Shown here piece after piece: positions 24,043 to 35,984 of a stretch of 64,000 nucleotides of DNA. The stretch comes from Saururus chinensis (taxonomy: Eukaryota > Streptophyta > Magnoliopsida > Piperales > Saururaceae), in the NCBI GenBank assembly GCA_035235625.1, contig CP141142.1:51873644-51937643 (forward strand), given 5' to 3'. The notes below the pieces were generated by a model that was not told where the DNA came from, did no database searches, and saw only the letters and a list, made by a program, of their open reading frames with translations. Both the position numbers and the translations under genes were made by a program. Each line of letters opens with the position of its first letter. Within the stretch, counting starts at the first letter, position 1.

Positions 24043-25559
24043 TGTCTTTTTCCATAGTTTTTTTTCTACGCTCTCTATAGTGAATACAAGTCTATTCTCT
24101 TTTATTTGCATTAAGCAAATTTATTTCCTCCATTATAGCCGCACCAGACACTTCAATGCACTCTTCCACAGGCAGTGAATCTCATTCCCATCACCCACCC
24201 ACCCTTGATTCATCTAACCCCTATTACCTTCATAATTCTAATAACCCAGGCACCAATCTTTCTCCTGTACATTAATGGGTGATAATTATTCGACATAGAG
24301 CAAAGCCAAGTGCATGGCCCTAAGTGCTAAAAACAAGATGGGATTCATTGACAGCACCATTCCACATCTCGAATGGTACTATCTTGGCACCTTAATTCTA
24401 TTGATGCTGATTTAGCTAATAGCGTCATCTATACTGATAAAGCTTTCGAAGTTTGGGCTGATCTTCAAATGCGTTTTTCTCAAAGCAATGCTCCCCGCAT
24501 TTATCAGATCTGGCATGCCATATCTTCCCTTCAACAAGACCAGTCATCAGTGGCTACCTACTTCAACAAATTAAAATCCTTTTGGGATGAGCTTGCCTCC
24601 TATCATCCCTTACCTGCATGTACATGTGGGTCTATTAAAGTTCTCACTTATCATGACCACGAAGAGAAAGTTTTACAATTTCACATGAGCCTCCATGATT
24701 CTTATTATGCTGTTTGAGGCCAGATTCTTCTCATGAATCCTTTGCCAAGCATCAACTGGGCTTACACCCTTGTCTTACAGGAGGAGAAGCAACGAGAAGT
24801 CACTACTCTTGTTCAAGCTCCTCTTAGCACTACCTTACTAGCCTCAACTCCTCCTAACAACATTGGACTCCTTGCCTGACGACCTCCTCAATCTTCACTA
24901 CCCTTGCCTAATACTAGTGTCACGCCCAAGGTTTTTCCTTACATTTAATTAAAAATCTTACAAATAATTTATTTCGAAATATGGATGTAAATCAAATGAA
25001 TCAACAAAACTCAAAATGTGTAAAAACAATTTTCATAAATTAATTCAACATACAACAAAACTAAAATTCTCAGGCGTGACCTGAAACGAAAACATATAAG
25101 TAAAACTTGCCATGGCCATGGTCTTTAAAAACAAAAACATCTTAGGCCTTTCTAAGTACACGTTCTTCAATAGTTCTAATTCATATATAGATACACAATT
25201 CCAGAAAATAATACATTTATCTCTCACCTTAAATAATACAAGAAAGCATGACACATAAATCCATATAGCCTCACTACGATTTCACTGCACTCTAGGTCAA
25301 GGAAGAATTGTCCACCACGGGGGAAAATTCAGTCTCAAACAGCTATCAATCGACCTGCAAAAGCCTCCAGACGAAGGGGCTAAAAAGATAGGGTGAGTAT
25401 TTTCATACTCAGTAGGAAAATACCCAGTAGGAGAAATATAAATCAATGAACTCCGTAAGTTCATATATAGATGCTTCTATGCAATCCCACATGAAGCAAA
25501 CAGAATAAGAAACATAAATATGGTCACACATACAAATCATCGTACAAGCTGAACTTACA

Positions 25560-25810
25560 CTTCCTCATAAATCATGCTCTTACACTTATACTCTGAATCA
25601 GTCTTATTAACTTACTCGTACAAACGTACACTTACACTTACAACATACACATACTCGTACAACCTTATTCGTACGAACTCACTTGTACGACCTTACTCGT
25701 ACAATCTTACTCTTACACATAAACGTACTCTTACATCTTCCTTTGAAGCTTACACATACTCTAAATCTTACACGTACAACTTACTTAGAATCTGAAACAT
25801 ATAACTTACT
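25560..25810 (+). repeat. Degenerate TTACACTTACTCGTACAA-like tandem array
   Basis: Repeated short units of ACTCGTACAA and CTTACACTTA type with no fixed period. They lie inside the 4.2 kb solo LTR. Confidence 0.7.
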
Positions 25811-26034
25811 CTTACTATTGTACACATACTACAGACAACTGAAGCTCATTACAATTAATAAGCTCCAGCGTCAGAAAGGAAGGGAATGCCACTGGGGCAT
25901 CACCTTAACCTTCGGAAAACAACTAAACACCATGGACTTTTCCGAAGGCAAGGCACACCTATGCTCATGGGGCACAGGATCAAACAGGTAAAAGCATATC
26001 CATGATACTACTTACCTGAGCATGCAAATGCCCA

Positions 26035-26220
26035 CTTTCTGGGGCCATATAGTGCCAACAAGGGCCATATAGTGCCAACTAGGAGCGGAAAACATACAGT
26101 GCCACTCTTGGGTGGGAATCTTACAGTGTCATTCTTGGGCAGAACATACAGTGTCATCTATAGGCAGAAAACATACAAAGCCCATGAAGGGCGAAAACTT
26201 ACAGTGCTCTCAACAGAGCA
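26035..26220 (+). repeat. Degenerate array of about 20-40 bp units
   Basis: Repeated phrases of the form CATATAGTGCCAAC, CATACAGTGCCACTC, TTACAGTGTCATTC and TTACAGTGCTCTC, each followed by a GGG-containing spacer. They lie inside the 4.2 kb solo LTR. Confidence 0.7.
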
Positions 26221-29200
26221 TCAAATGTCTGGGCCGAAATATAGCACGAAGACTAAATCCCGCAGGAAAATACCATGGCTAGACTAGGAAGGACGCTCAG
26301 TCCATTACTTATCGACTGGTACAAAAACGGAACTTAATCCGTCAAAACTCTCAGTCTCAAACTCACAACGTTATCAAATTAGGGTTACTTATCATTCAAG
26401 TTTATATTAGGTAACTTATGCATGTACAATTATGCTCGGAACGACTTCCGTCTTACATTCTTTAGCCAACAAGGCTAGAAATACGTCCATCCAGAAGTTC
26501 TAATCCACAAAGGTAGCATTCTTTACTTAACTCATCCCCCACCTTTACACTTACAACCTTACCAATCTCTGCATAGCCTTACTTAACTCGAATTCCATAC
26601 TGATAATCTTACCATCATACACTTACGTCCTTACAACTTACATCATCCGCCTAAGTCCTCAAATGAGACCCTTTTTACCTAAGTCTTACCATCAAACCCT
26701 TACTAATTCCTTACTCACTATTCTTTCATTACAATTCATATTACATACATTATGCATGTATAATTATGTTGTCCATTCTCACTAATTCACAAATTCCCCC
26801 TGCTGTTAAGAACCTTAAATCTTCCACATCCTTACATTGCTTACGTCTTCTGCTCAATGTTCCAATGTACCACCCAACTCAGTCCAAACTAATTCGTCAA
26901 TTTCATCAAATCCAACTTTCACTTGTCAATCTTACATATTTCCTCGCCCGACATACATTCATAGTTTCCATGTCATAGACCACGAAGTATCCCTTCGCCA
27001 AACTTACAATCAAACACTTCTTCTCGTGCCATCAATCACATACCACTAGTCCACAACGAAGATTACATACTTTGGTCATATGCATATGATTCATAGCAAC
27101 TTACTACGTGCCCTTAGTCTTTACTAACGTACGCACACAATTCACATACATACAACATGCTTTTCTAATCAGCATAATCATGCAAAATATTAAATTATAA
27201 ACTCCTAGCATGCTACTACACAATCAAAGCATGTCATAATGAAATTACGAGTTCAAGGTCCCCTACCTCGTAATCCATGCGAGTTTGATGACGAGCAAAC
27301 GACGGTGGCAACGTCGACAACAGAATAGGTGGCTAAAGCATCGCACTGAGAGAGTCATTGTTGTCCCAAGGATTTTCAGAGATGCTAAAATTAATCTCAA
27401 TAAGGTTAGATTAATTTCACTCAAGGTAAAAGACTGAGCGCATTAGGGTGGCCGGACACAAGGTCGTGTCCCTAGGGATGGCAAAGTGACCATAGAATAA
27501 GAGGTGACTAATTGGAGGTCGGCCAGTTTAAAACACATGTCGAGCCTTCGATGGGATGAGTCTAATGGTCGACAATATTACTTCCCTTTTGAATGATCGA
27601 AATTTAGGAACTCTTTCCCATAAGTTTCTGGGTCGTGCATAACAAAAGTGGGGGTCAAAGCTGGAATCGGGCCAGAATTATTGGCCCTTGGTGTCACTGG
27701 GACAGGGCAAAGCCCACATCGGTAGGACATATGGCCCAAGCCCACACAACGTCAAGCAAGACACTGGGTTGGCCTTAGGCTGGGGTGGGTCACTTGACAG
27801 CGGTCAGAGGCATACCCCAAAGTTTAGGGGCATCTGGTGTGTGCAGAAGACGTGCAGAGGCTGGGAGCGGCAGCCCTTTGCCGATATAGGGCCAAACCGA
27901 CATCCACAGTTGTTCGCTAGTCAATGCTGAGCGGCAAAACAGCCGCTCAGAGAAATGAAGACACCCAATTTAACTAGGTTGATAGGGTGCCGAGTTGGGG
28001 CTGCAGACACTCATCGCAGGGCCATGAATGGCCGACGGGGCTAGGGGTCGAACTTGGAATACGACGGTGATCCAATAATCACAAACCACTACAAGCTGGG
28101 TGGACACTGATTGGTGTTCATCTGAAGTCTAACGGTGGTGAATCGACACCACTAGACAGAAACTGTGTTTCGAATTGAGAGGAGCAATGGGGCAGAAGAG
28201 AAAAATGCATGAGTGGTGGTTACCTGCTATCGTTGGCTTGAGACGGAGCCGGCGGCGGTGAGCCAAAGCTCTTCCAGTTACTCAGCCAATGAAAGATAGA
28301 ACCAAAAAGGATCTCACCGGGTCAGAAAATGGAGGAAGGAGAGGTGGCTGGCCAGACAAACGGCGGTCCAGTTTTGGGGTGGTGGCCTTGTCGCTGCCGG
28401 GCCAAGGTGGGGACAAAGGCCATTTGGCGGCGGCCGGCGGCCACAACACAGACATAACAACAAAAAGAAAGGCGGCGGAGTTTTTACCTCGCAGCGGCTC
28501 AGGAGGGGCGGGGAGGCCAGGAGGTCATCCTCACCGGGGCAGAGTGACGGCGGCGAGCTCACGGCCATGCAGGCGGGGACGGCGGTGGATTGGCGAAAAT
28601 TCTCAAAAACAGTCACTGGGCCAAAAACAGGAAAAAGGGGAGGAAGAGGGCGGCGGTCAGCGGGGCCAGGCCGGGGAGGATGTGGCGGCGGCGCCGGGCT
28701 AAGGCCGGCCGGGAGGAAACCGGTGGCCACTGGCAGCGCCGGCTCCAACCACACACAGCAAAGGCATTGCGCCCCCCCTGTTTTCACTATTCAATCGCGG
28801 GTCGGGCGCAGAGAGGCACGCCCGATCCACTTTATACATTTTTTTCTTTTTTTTTCAGTTTTTCTCATTTCTGTTCTCCCGCGTCTCATCCGATTTTCGC
28901 ACCGAAAAAAAATTTATGTGATGCGTCGAGACCTATGACCTATGACCAAACACCACTCCCGAATCTTACGGTTGAGAATATTAGAAATACGGATACGCCA
29001 AAGCGTTAAATTTCACAATCAGAAACACGAGCAGAAAACTGCAAAATATTGCAAATAATAGCAAAAAACAGCAGAAAAATTACAGAAAAATCAGGGATGT
29101 TACAACTAGAGGATCAGGGTCCAGCCGAGGTTGGTTACTTAGAACGCCTTCAGTGTGATCATCGTCGCAGTCTTGGCTATTCCGGATGGGCCACTCCATT

Positions 29201-31419
29201 GATCGTTGCTATAAGCTTCAAGGTTACCCTCCCAGCCATCCTCTCTATAAAGTCAACGAGGATTCCTCAAATACTGCCTTTGACAACAAGACCAATGCTC
29301 CCAAGACTTATGGCTCCTTTGTTGTTCCTTCTTTCACTCAAACACAGTATAAGCAAATCATGACGCTCCTCGATGAAGGTACACTGCAACCCTTGGTCAA
29401 TGCTGCATGTATTTGTTCTCCCATATTTGTTTCACATTTTTCTTGTTCTTCATCTCATCCTCATTGGATTATTGATACCAATGCTACCAATCATATGGTC
29501 TCGACCAATACTCACCAATGGTGCTACTATTCTAATTTCATCTTTTGGCTCTCTAGTGCTCAAATCTAATTTTCCCTTAGACCATGTTCTCCATGGTCCT
29601 TCTTTTAATGTCAATTTACTTTCTGTTAGCCAACTCACCAAATCTCTTAATTGTACTGCCAATTTTTTTCCTGATTTTTGTCTATTTCAGGACCTTGCAA
29701 TGAGGAAGACAATTGGATTGGGTAAGGAAGTCGGCGGCCTTTACCTCTTCATGTATCCGGCTCCTTCCTCTTCCTTATGGCAAATCCATCAATCAGGTAC
29801 TCATTATCCCCTTTGTCACTTTCTTTCTTATAATCATTTTTCATTCCCACATCGTCGATTTTTATCTGCCATTTCTGCACACACGGAACCTTCTTCTTTT
29901 GATCAAGCAATATAGGACCGACATTGGAGGGCTGCCATGGATAGCGAACTGGCTGCACTCAAGGGAAATGGTACTTGGACTCATGTCCCCTTACCTCCTG
30001 GCAAGAACACAATAGGTTGTAAATGGGTTTATAAAATCAAATATAAGGCAAATGGGTCCATTGACCGCTACAAAGCACATCTTGTTGCGAAGGGATACAC
30101 TCAAAAATAATGTTTTGATTATCATGAAACGTTTTCTCCTGTTGCCAATCTCACTACAGTGCGTTGTTTGTTAGCTATTGCAATTGTGAAAAACTGGTAC
30201 CTTTATCAACTTGATGTTAACAATGCCTTTCTCCATGCTGATTTACATGAGGAGGTTTATATGTCTCTCCCACTGGGGCTTGACAAACAAGGGGAGAATC
30301 ATGTTTGTCGTTTGCATAAATATCTTTATGGGCTTAAGCGAGCATCTAGAAATTGGTTTGCCAAGCTTTCTTCCACCCTCGTAGAGGCCGGTTTCACTTC
30401 ATCACAAGCCGATTATCCTCTCTTTACTTATATTCATGGTTCTTCGATAACAATGGTTTTGGTTTATGTGGATGATATTACATTGGTGGAAATGATCAGC
30501 TTGCCATCACTAACCTAAAGAAGATTATTCAAGATCATTTTCCAATTAAGAACCTTGGCCCTCTCAAGTGCTTCCTTGGAATTGAAGTGGCACACTTTAC
30601 AAAAGGTATATATATTTCTCATCAAAAAATATGCCCTTGACACTTTAACTGATACAGGACAACTCGGCACACGACCTTGCGTGTTCTGTATGGAAAAACA
30701 CCTAAAGTTGTCAAATGAAAAAGGAGCTCCACTTCATGATCCATCCTCCTATCGTTGTCTCATTATTCATCTTATTTATCTCACTATTACACGGCCTAAT
30801 ATTATATTTTTCGTGCATATGTTGAGCCAATTTATGCATGCTCCTCGCAAGTCACACTTTGAAGCAGCCATGAGGGTCTTACGGTATCTTAAGAACTCGC
30901 CCGGTCAAGGCCTCTTCTTTTCTTCAACTAGCTCACTGTCGTTGAAATCCTATTGTGACTTAGATTGGGCTAGTTGTCCTATGACCCAATGTTCTACTAC
31001 AAGTTTTTGTATTATATTAGGTGATTCTCTCATTTCCTGGAAGACAAAAAAGCAATCCACAGTTTCTAGGTCCTCCGCTGAAGCTGAGTATCATGCCATG
31101 GTAACTACAAGTTGCAAATTGACTTGGTTTTGCTATTTACTTTATGATTTTAATATTTCTCATCCCAAACCAGCCTTATTATTTTGTGACAATAAGGCAG
31201 CTCTTCACATTGCTTCCCATCCAGTATTCCATGAGAGGACAAAGCACATTGAATTAGTCTGTTATCTTATTCAAGAAAGACTCCAAGCCGGTTTGATAAA
31301 AACCTCATATGTGCCTACATCTCAACAACTTGCAGATATTTTTGCTAAACCTCTAGGTGGGATTCATTTTTCTGATCTTCTTCGCAAGTTGGGTGTTCAT
31401 AATTTACACACTCCAACTT

Positions 31420-31428
31420 GAGGGGGAG
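31420..31428 (+). other. Polypurine tract of the copia element
   Basis: GAGGGGGAG immediately precedes the 3' LTR, the expected primer for plus-strand DNA synthesis. Confidence 0.85.
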
Positions 31429-31683
31429 TGTTAACAGATTGATCCCGGATTGATTCTCCTAAGCTTTATCTCCTTGTTACCAGATTTGGGATGACTGTTA
31501 TGAGAACTTATCTGATGCCAATCGGATCAACTTCATGAGATCTTAGTTATTTTCATAGTTTATCATGTAAAAAAAATGTTGTTTCCGTAGTTTATCTTGT
31601 AAATAGAATCATGTACCCAAAGGCCTATATATATGGCCCTTGTTAATGAGAATAGTAATCTTTCGTCTCCAGTCAATTTAACA
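31429..31683 (+). repeat. 3' LTR of the copia element
   Basis: 255 bp, TGTTAAC...TTTAACA, matching the 5' LTR apart from substitutions and the absence of the 17-bp extra unit. It is followed by the ATTGT target duplication. Confidence 0.93.
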
Positions 31684-31688
31684 ATTGT

Positions 31689-33317
31689 CAAGTCCCATAT
31701 TCTTTGTATAATATAGAAGGACTACCACATGATTAGCTCCATGGCTTTTTACTCTTGCAATTGCAAACATTACATTTTGTTTGTCTACATCACACAATTG
31801 TTTGTTTCTCCGCTAGCAAATGTCACTTTTAAGTACAGACAAGTTGTTTCACTTTGCCTGCTTCATATCCCTACACTTGAGTTGTATATTACTTGCATTA
31901 CCTTTACTAAGTAATTAAGGACTATAGATTACGAAATTAAGGTCTAACGTGCATGTCTCCATGAAGAAGGCAACATTGATTCAAAGAAGTGTAACTTATG
32001 CGCTACAAAATTCATGCATGCATAATGAATCAATGTGACTTCCCAAGCAAGTTATCACACTCAATACTAATCACCTCCTTAGTTGCATTAGGAGATGTTG
32101 TAGATGTCAGGAGTCGTGAAGCCAGTGCAGAATGCAACCTCAAACTCTAATGTGTTATGAAGGTAGAGGAGCTCTTTTAGCGATGATGACCGGCCATGGA
32201 CATCTCGAAACGGAAGGTGCTCTGCCCCCATTTGCAACATTCATGCAAGATTTAATAAGTCAAACAAGGGCGCCCATGAAGCATGGTGTCATAAAAATAC
32301 AGTTTATTTTTTTCACAAAATGTGCCCCTATAATTACTTGATAGGACAAATAGGGGTCTATAAATTAGTGGCCCTATATATGACCTGGGTGTCAAGATAG
32401 GTGGCCCTACACTTAATTTTCTCATATTTTTTTCAACATTATAGTACAACACGTAATTAATAACACTACTAAAATTATTTAAATTTTTTTACAACAAAAA
32501 AAAGTCTTTCATGGAAGAAGTGAATTTAATTACAAACCTTCCCTCGCCATTCATTCCATGTCATACATAATACAAGAACACGTTTATGTACACCTAATAA
32601 TTCTTTTAATACCCCGTTTTCGGTTTACTCTTTATAAAAAAATTAAAATTATTCATATATACCCCAATAATATTACAACTTTTTTTATTATTGACTTTAC
32701 CCTTTTCTCCATACTTCTTTTGCTCCGACACCACGACAACAGAAGATTATTTTTTTCCTTCTTCCTTTATCTAATCATGAAACCAGTGCTAAGCTAAGCC
32801 AGATCATGCCTAGCCCAGCGGCTAAGGCTTGCCCTCTTGGCCGCAACCAAGACCTCTAGCCTAGTTGGACTAGGCTGATGGCCAATTAAATGCACCAACA
32901 GCCAACTAGCTAGATCTGATCATTGCTAGAGTATGGGGAAAAAGAAAAAAAAAGAAATGAAGAAGGGGGAATGGGAGGAGGTAAGGCCATTGTCGGAGCT
33001 GCGCCACAGAGTTTCGACTATCGCTAGAATTGAGAAAAATATAAAAAATTAAATTAGTTGGGATTATAAGAGATAAAATATTGAGGTTTAAGAGAGTAAA
33101 TAAACAAATCATTGAATTTTTAAGTGAAGCTAGGTTATAAAGAGACTATTAAGGTACATTATAGACACGTTCATAAAACAAAGGCTCGTTTAATTTTTAG
33201 TGTAACACTATTTTAGTTTAGACAAACTCTGAGAAGTGTTTTTTTTTAAGTTTGTCGGAGTTGCAACTGTAGCTCATTGTAGGTTTGGATCTTGGGTTGA
33301 CAAATCAGAGTTTCAGG
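31689..33317. other. Spacer between the copia and hAT elements
   Basis: AT-rich, with no recognisable gene. The short open frames at 31729-31914, 32132-32341 and 32558-32797 have no domain signature. Confidence 0.5.
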
Positions 33318-33325
33318 ATCTGAAA

Positions 33326-34515
33326 TAGGGCTAGGAAAATACAACCCGACCAGCCTAACCATGCACCTGCCTGACCCAATGATAAGTAGGGTCAGGGTGC
33401 GGGTTTAGACTCTTGATCCATTTTGGATTTAGGGTCAGGTCGAGCCCGACCCGCACAATTTGGCCAACCTGACTTTTACCCGACTACAAGCCCTATTGCT
33501 CTTAGATTTTATTTTATTTGATACTTAAATAGTAACTTTTGTGAGATTATAATGGTGTTGGTCTATTGGACTTATTTATACTATTATTATTATATTTATT
33601 TAGTGCATACTATGTTTAACCAGAGGTGTTTAAATACAAATTTGGGTATGAATTAGTTGTTTGGAGCATAGGTGTGATTACATATATTTTGCTTTGTAGT
33701 AGACACCTATTTTGAGACAATAGAGGATGATATCTTCAAGGTGTAGTTAATTTCTATATAGTTTAATTTGTCTTCTGTTATTCTTTTAGGTGCGGTGATT
33801 GGAATGAAAATATGTCATGTTTTGTTATATTCATTACCTATCCTCTTTACTTTGGTAGGATACTAGACTCAACTATGTGTGAAAGGCCTAAAAGTCATAA
33901 TAGGGAGCAGGTTAGAAACAGTTTTAAAATGAGGAAAATTATAAACAATTATCACTGGCTACTGAGGAGGGTAGGGCAAGAAGCAGGCATAGAGAAGCAA
34001 TTAAAGGAATTAAGACATACCGAATTGCATGATCCTCTCTAGCCATCAAGGAAAAGATGTTTAATCTATTTTGCGTTTGCATTGGAGTTATTGAAAGTGA
34101 AGTAGGTTGATCTTGAGTAAATAAACATTGAAGGTTTGTTTTGCTATCCTTCTCTCAAAATAGAAGAAAAGAAACACTACACATCTAAGGTCTTTATTGA
34201 TGGCTACTATAAAAATATGTCAGCCACAAATAAGCCAAAGAACCAAACATTACAAATTAATATTGTAATGTATTAAATTTGTTTTGTGTTTGGACTTTGC
34301 AAAGAGAATGTATAAAATACGAGTCTAATAAAAAAGATTGAGGAAATAAAGTAGTGTAACCTGCATACCCAACCTGATTTAAGTAGGGTTAGGGTTTGGA
34401 TTTTCAACCCGATTTAAAAATAGGTTCGAGTCATAACCCGACCCGATTTCAGTACAGGTCAAGGCCAATCCAACCCGATTTGACCCGACCCGACCCTACC
34501 CAATTCCCATCCCTA
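33326..34515 (+). mobile_element. Non-autonomous hAT element, copy 2
   Basis: It starts TAGGGCTAGGAA and ends TTCCCATCCCTA, imperfect inverted ends matching 10 of 12. It is flanked by ATCTGAAA (33318-33325) and ATCTGATG (34516-34523), an 8-bp duplication sharing its first six bases. Subterminal regions are rich in CGGGT/ACCCG motifs, as often seen in plant hAT elements of the TAGGG type. No transposase frame is present. Copy 1 lies at about 4060-5160. Confidence 0.78.
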
Positions 34516-34523
34516 ATCTGATG

Positions 34524-35967
34524 GTGAGACCTGACTTGACAACCAAGGATTCAGAGTGAACAGTATTTCTTTTTTTTACAACTATGGGCCTCCAAAGGTA
34601 GTATGATAGAAAAGGAGTCCACTATACATATCACATAGAGCCCAAGGCCCAACAGCAGTTCCGTAACAGCTATGAATCATCATTTGGGCATGAGAAAATG
34701 GCCCACGAGCAATCGGCCCGCAAGTACGGATAAAGGTTCGCTTTTCGTCGGAGTCCAGCGAACCCCATCGTTTTGTACAACCCGTCCACTTCTGTCACAA
34801 GGGGCGAGTGGTTAATGCGAACGAAACCATTTTCCTCTAATATTTTAAAATGCCAAAACTACCCTCCTACTTTGGCGACTCTTTTCCCTCAGTGATATAT
34901 CATGGACCATTATCGACCTACCACTCGATCTCATGTCTCAGGGGCATTATCGACATTCACGACCACAAAAATAACCTTCCCCTCCCGCAGAAACCGCCGG
35001 CATCAACGATATCTCTATGCGACGTCGTTTTTGAGGGTGGCCTGTCTCTCTACCTTCCGTTGTTTTCTCAGATCGGGCGCGCCCCATCTTGCATTTGGTT
35101 TCTTATTTTCCCTATTTTCTATTTGGCTCTCCAAAATTGTAGAGCAAGGTATCTCCAAATCTTTCTTCTTCTGATGTTCATTAGTTTTTTTTTTTAAATT
35201 CATTTTAGACTTCGTTGCGTTTAATTTTTTACATTTTTTATAATTTAGATTCTTAATTTACGAATTTTTTATTCCAGTTGTATGCCCCCCGTTACATTTT
35301 TTGCGTGTTGTAGTGACGTATTATTTATGTTTGATTTTTTTTTAAAAAAAATAGATTATGTGTAAGCTTATAACAGATTCCGCGGGACCACTTGTGGTTC
35401 TTCTGTTAGATCTGATGTCTATTCAGTTTGTGTACTTCGATATGCTTGTTGATGATCCATTGTGATTTGCTCTTTTTCATTAGATCTGATGGACATTGGT
35501 CTTGCAAATTATTTTATGTTATACTGAAAGTTGTCTGTTTTAGATCTAAGTGTTGTGCTCTTTTTTCCATTCATTCGTATATTGTTTTCGTCTGTAGGGG
35601 AAAAAGTTTATTTCTCGGTTTAAGTTAACCTGTTTGATAAAAATCAGAGATTACTGTATAAGATAAGCTGCTTTGATCGAAGCTCTTTCTATTGATATAG
35701 ATTATCTAGTTTCAAAGATATCTTGCTTGGTTTTACTAACGAGAAGAAAATAGGCAATGAACTAATATTGTGCTAATCAAAGATCCTGTCCTTATTGATA
35801 CTCTCTGGCGTTGAACTTAATTGCCAGTCACTTAAGATTGGTTTCACTGTGTTTTCTTCACTGGTACAAGTACAACACATGTAGAAGTTTAATGAATGGC
35901 GAATGTTTTCAATAATTGTCATTCTCATCATTATCATAACATAAAGCTACATAAGACTTGCCTGCAG
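34524..35967 (+). promoter_or_regulatory. Promoter, leader exon and leader intron of the 14-3-3 gene
   Basis: A 5' UTR exon probably ends at 35148 (AGCAAG then GTATCT). A T-rich leader intron of about 819 bp then runs to an acceptor CTGCAG at 35967, 17 bp before the start codon. T-rich leader introns are common in strongly expressed plant housekeeping genes. The transcription start is not defined; the donor was chosen by splice consensus only. Confidence 0.5.
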
Positions 35968-35984
35968 TTTTGTGGTAGGTAATC

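Larger units (their letters stand above)
24918..29104 (+). mobile_element. Solo LTR (Ty3/gypsy type, 4.19 kb) nested in the copia gag
   Basis: It starts TGTCACGCCCAAGG and ends CAGGGATGTTACA, with a perfect ACTAG duplication on both sides (24913-24917 and 29105-29109). Removing it with one ACTAG restores the copia gag frame across the join. No gag, pol, primer site or second LTR is inside. It contains degenerate tandem arrays (about 25560-25810 and 26035-26220) and a GC-rich block at 28240-28810 whose long overlapping frames on both strands reflect composition, not genes. The length and ends suggest a long-LTR chromovirus of Tekay/Del type. Confidence 0.85.
24150..31421 (+). pseudogene. Broken copia gag-pol, integrase core deleted
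   Basis: Visible parts in order: gag N-terminus (NPYYLHNSNNPG), a gag body at 24373-24717, the gag end resuming after the nested LTR at 29105 with a decayed zinc knuckle (SIDRCYK), a protease remnant (WIIDTNATNHM, normally DSGA), a pre-integrase segment (29570-29780), then directly the linker before reverse transcriptase. Reverse transcriptase follows ([22 protein letters not shown] near 30465) and RNase H (SRSSAEAEYHAM; FCDNKAALHIA), ending at 31421. In-frame stops include TAG near 24296, TGA near 24717, TAG near 29913 and TAA near 30110. Two frameshifts, near 30490 and 30625, cancel each other. Confidence 0.92.
23757..31683 (+). mobile_element. Defective Ty1/copia retrotransposon
   Basis: The element is bounded by LTRs (23757-24027 and 31429-31683) and a perfect 5-bp target-site duplication ATTGT (23752-23756 and 31684-31688). 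It has an initiator-Met-type primer site, remnants of gag, protease, pre-integrase, reverse transcriptase and RNase H in the copia order, and a purine tract before the 3' LTR. A 4.2 kb solo LTR (24918-29104) interrupts gag. The integrase core is missing, and several stops and frameshifts show it cannot move by itself. Confidence 0.95.

Noticed and set aside
28289..29009. Long overlapping open frames on both strands as a gene
   Set aside because: They lie within the 4.2 kb solo LTR, in a GC-rich Gly/Arg/Pro-coding stretch open in several frames at once. Composition explains them and no domain is visible.
24918..29104. Non-autonomous LARD-type full element instead of a solo LTR
   Set aside because: I found no internal pair of direct repeats, no primer site and no purine tract; single TG..CA ends with an ACTAG duplication fit a solo LTR better.
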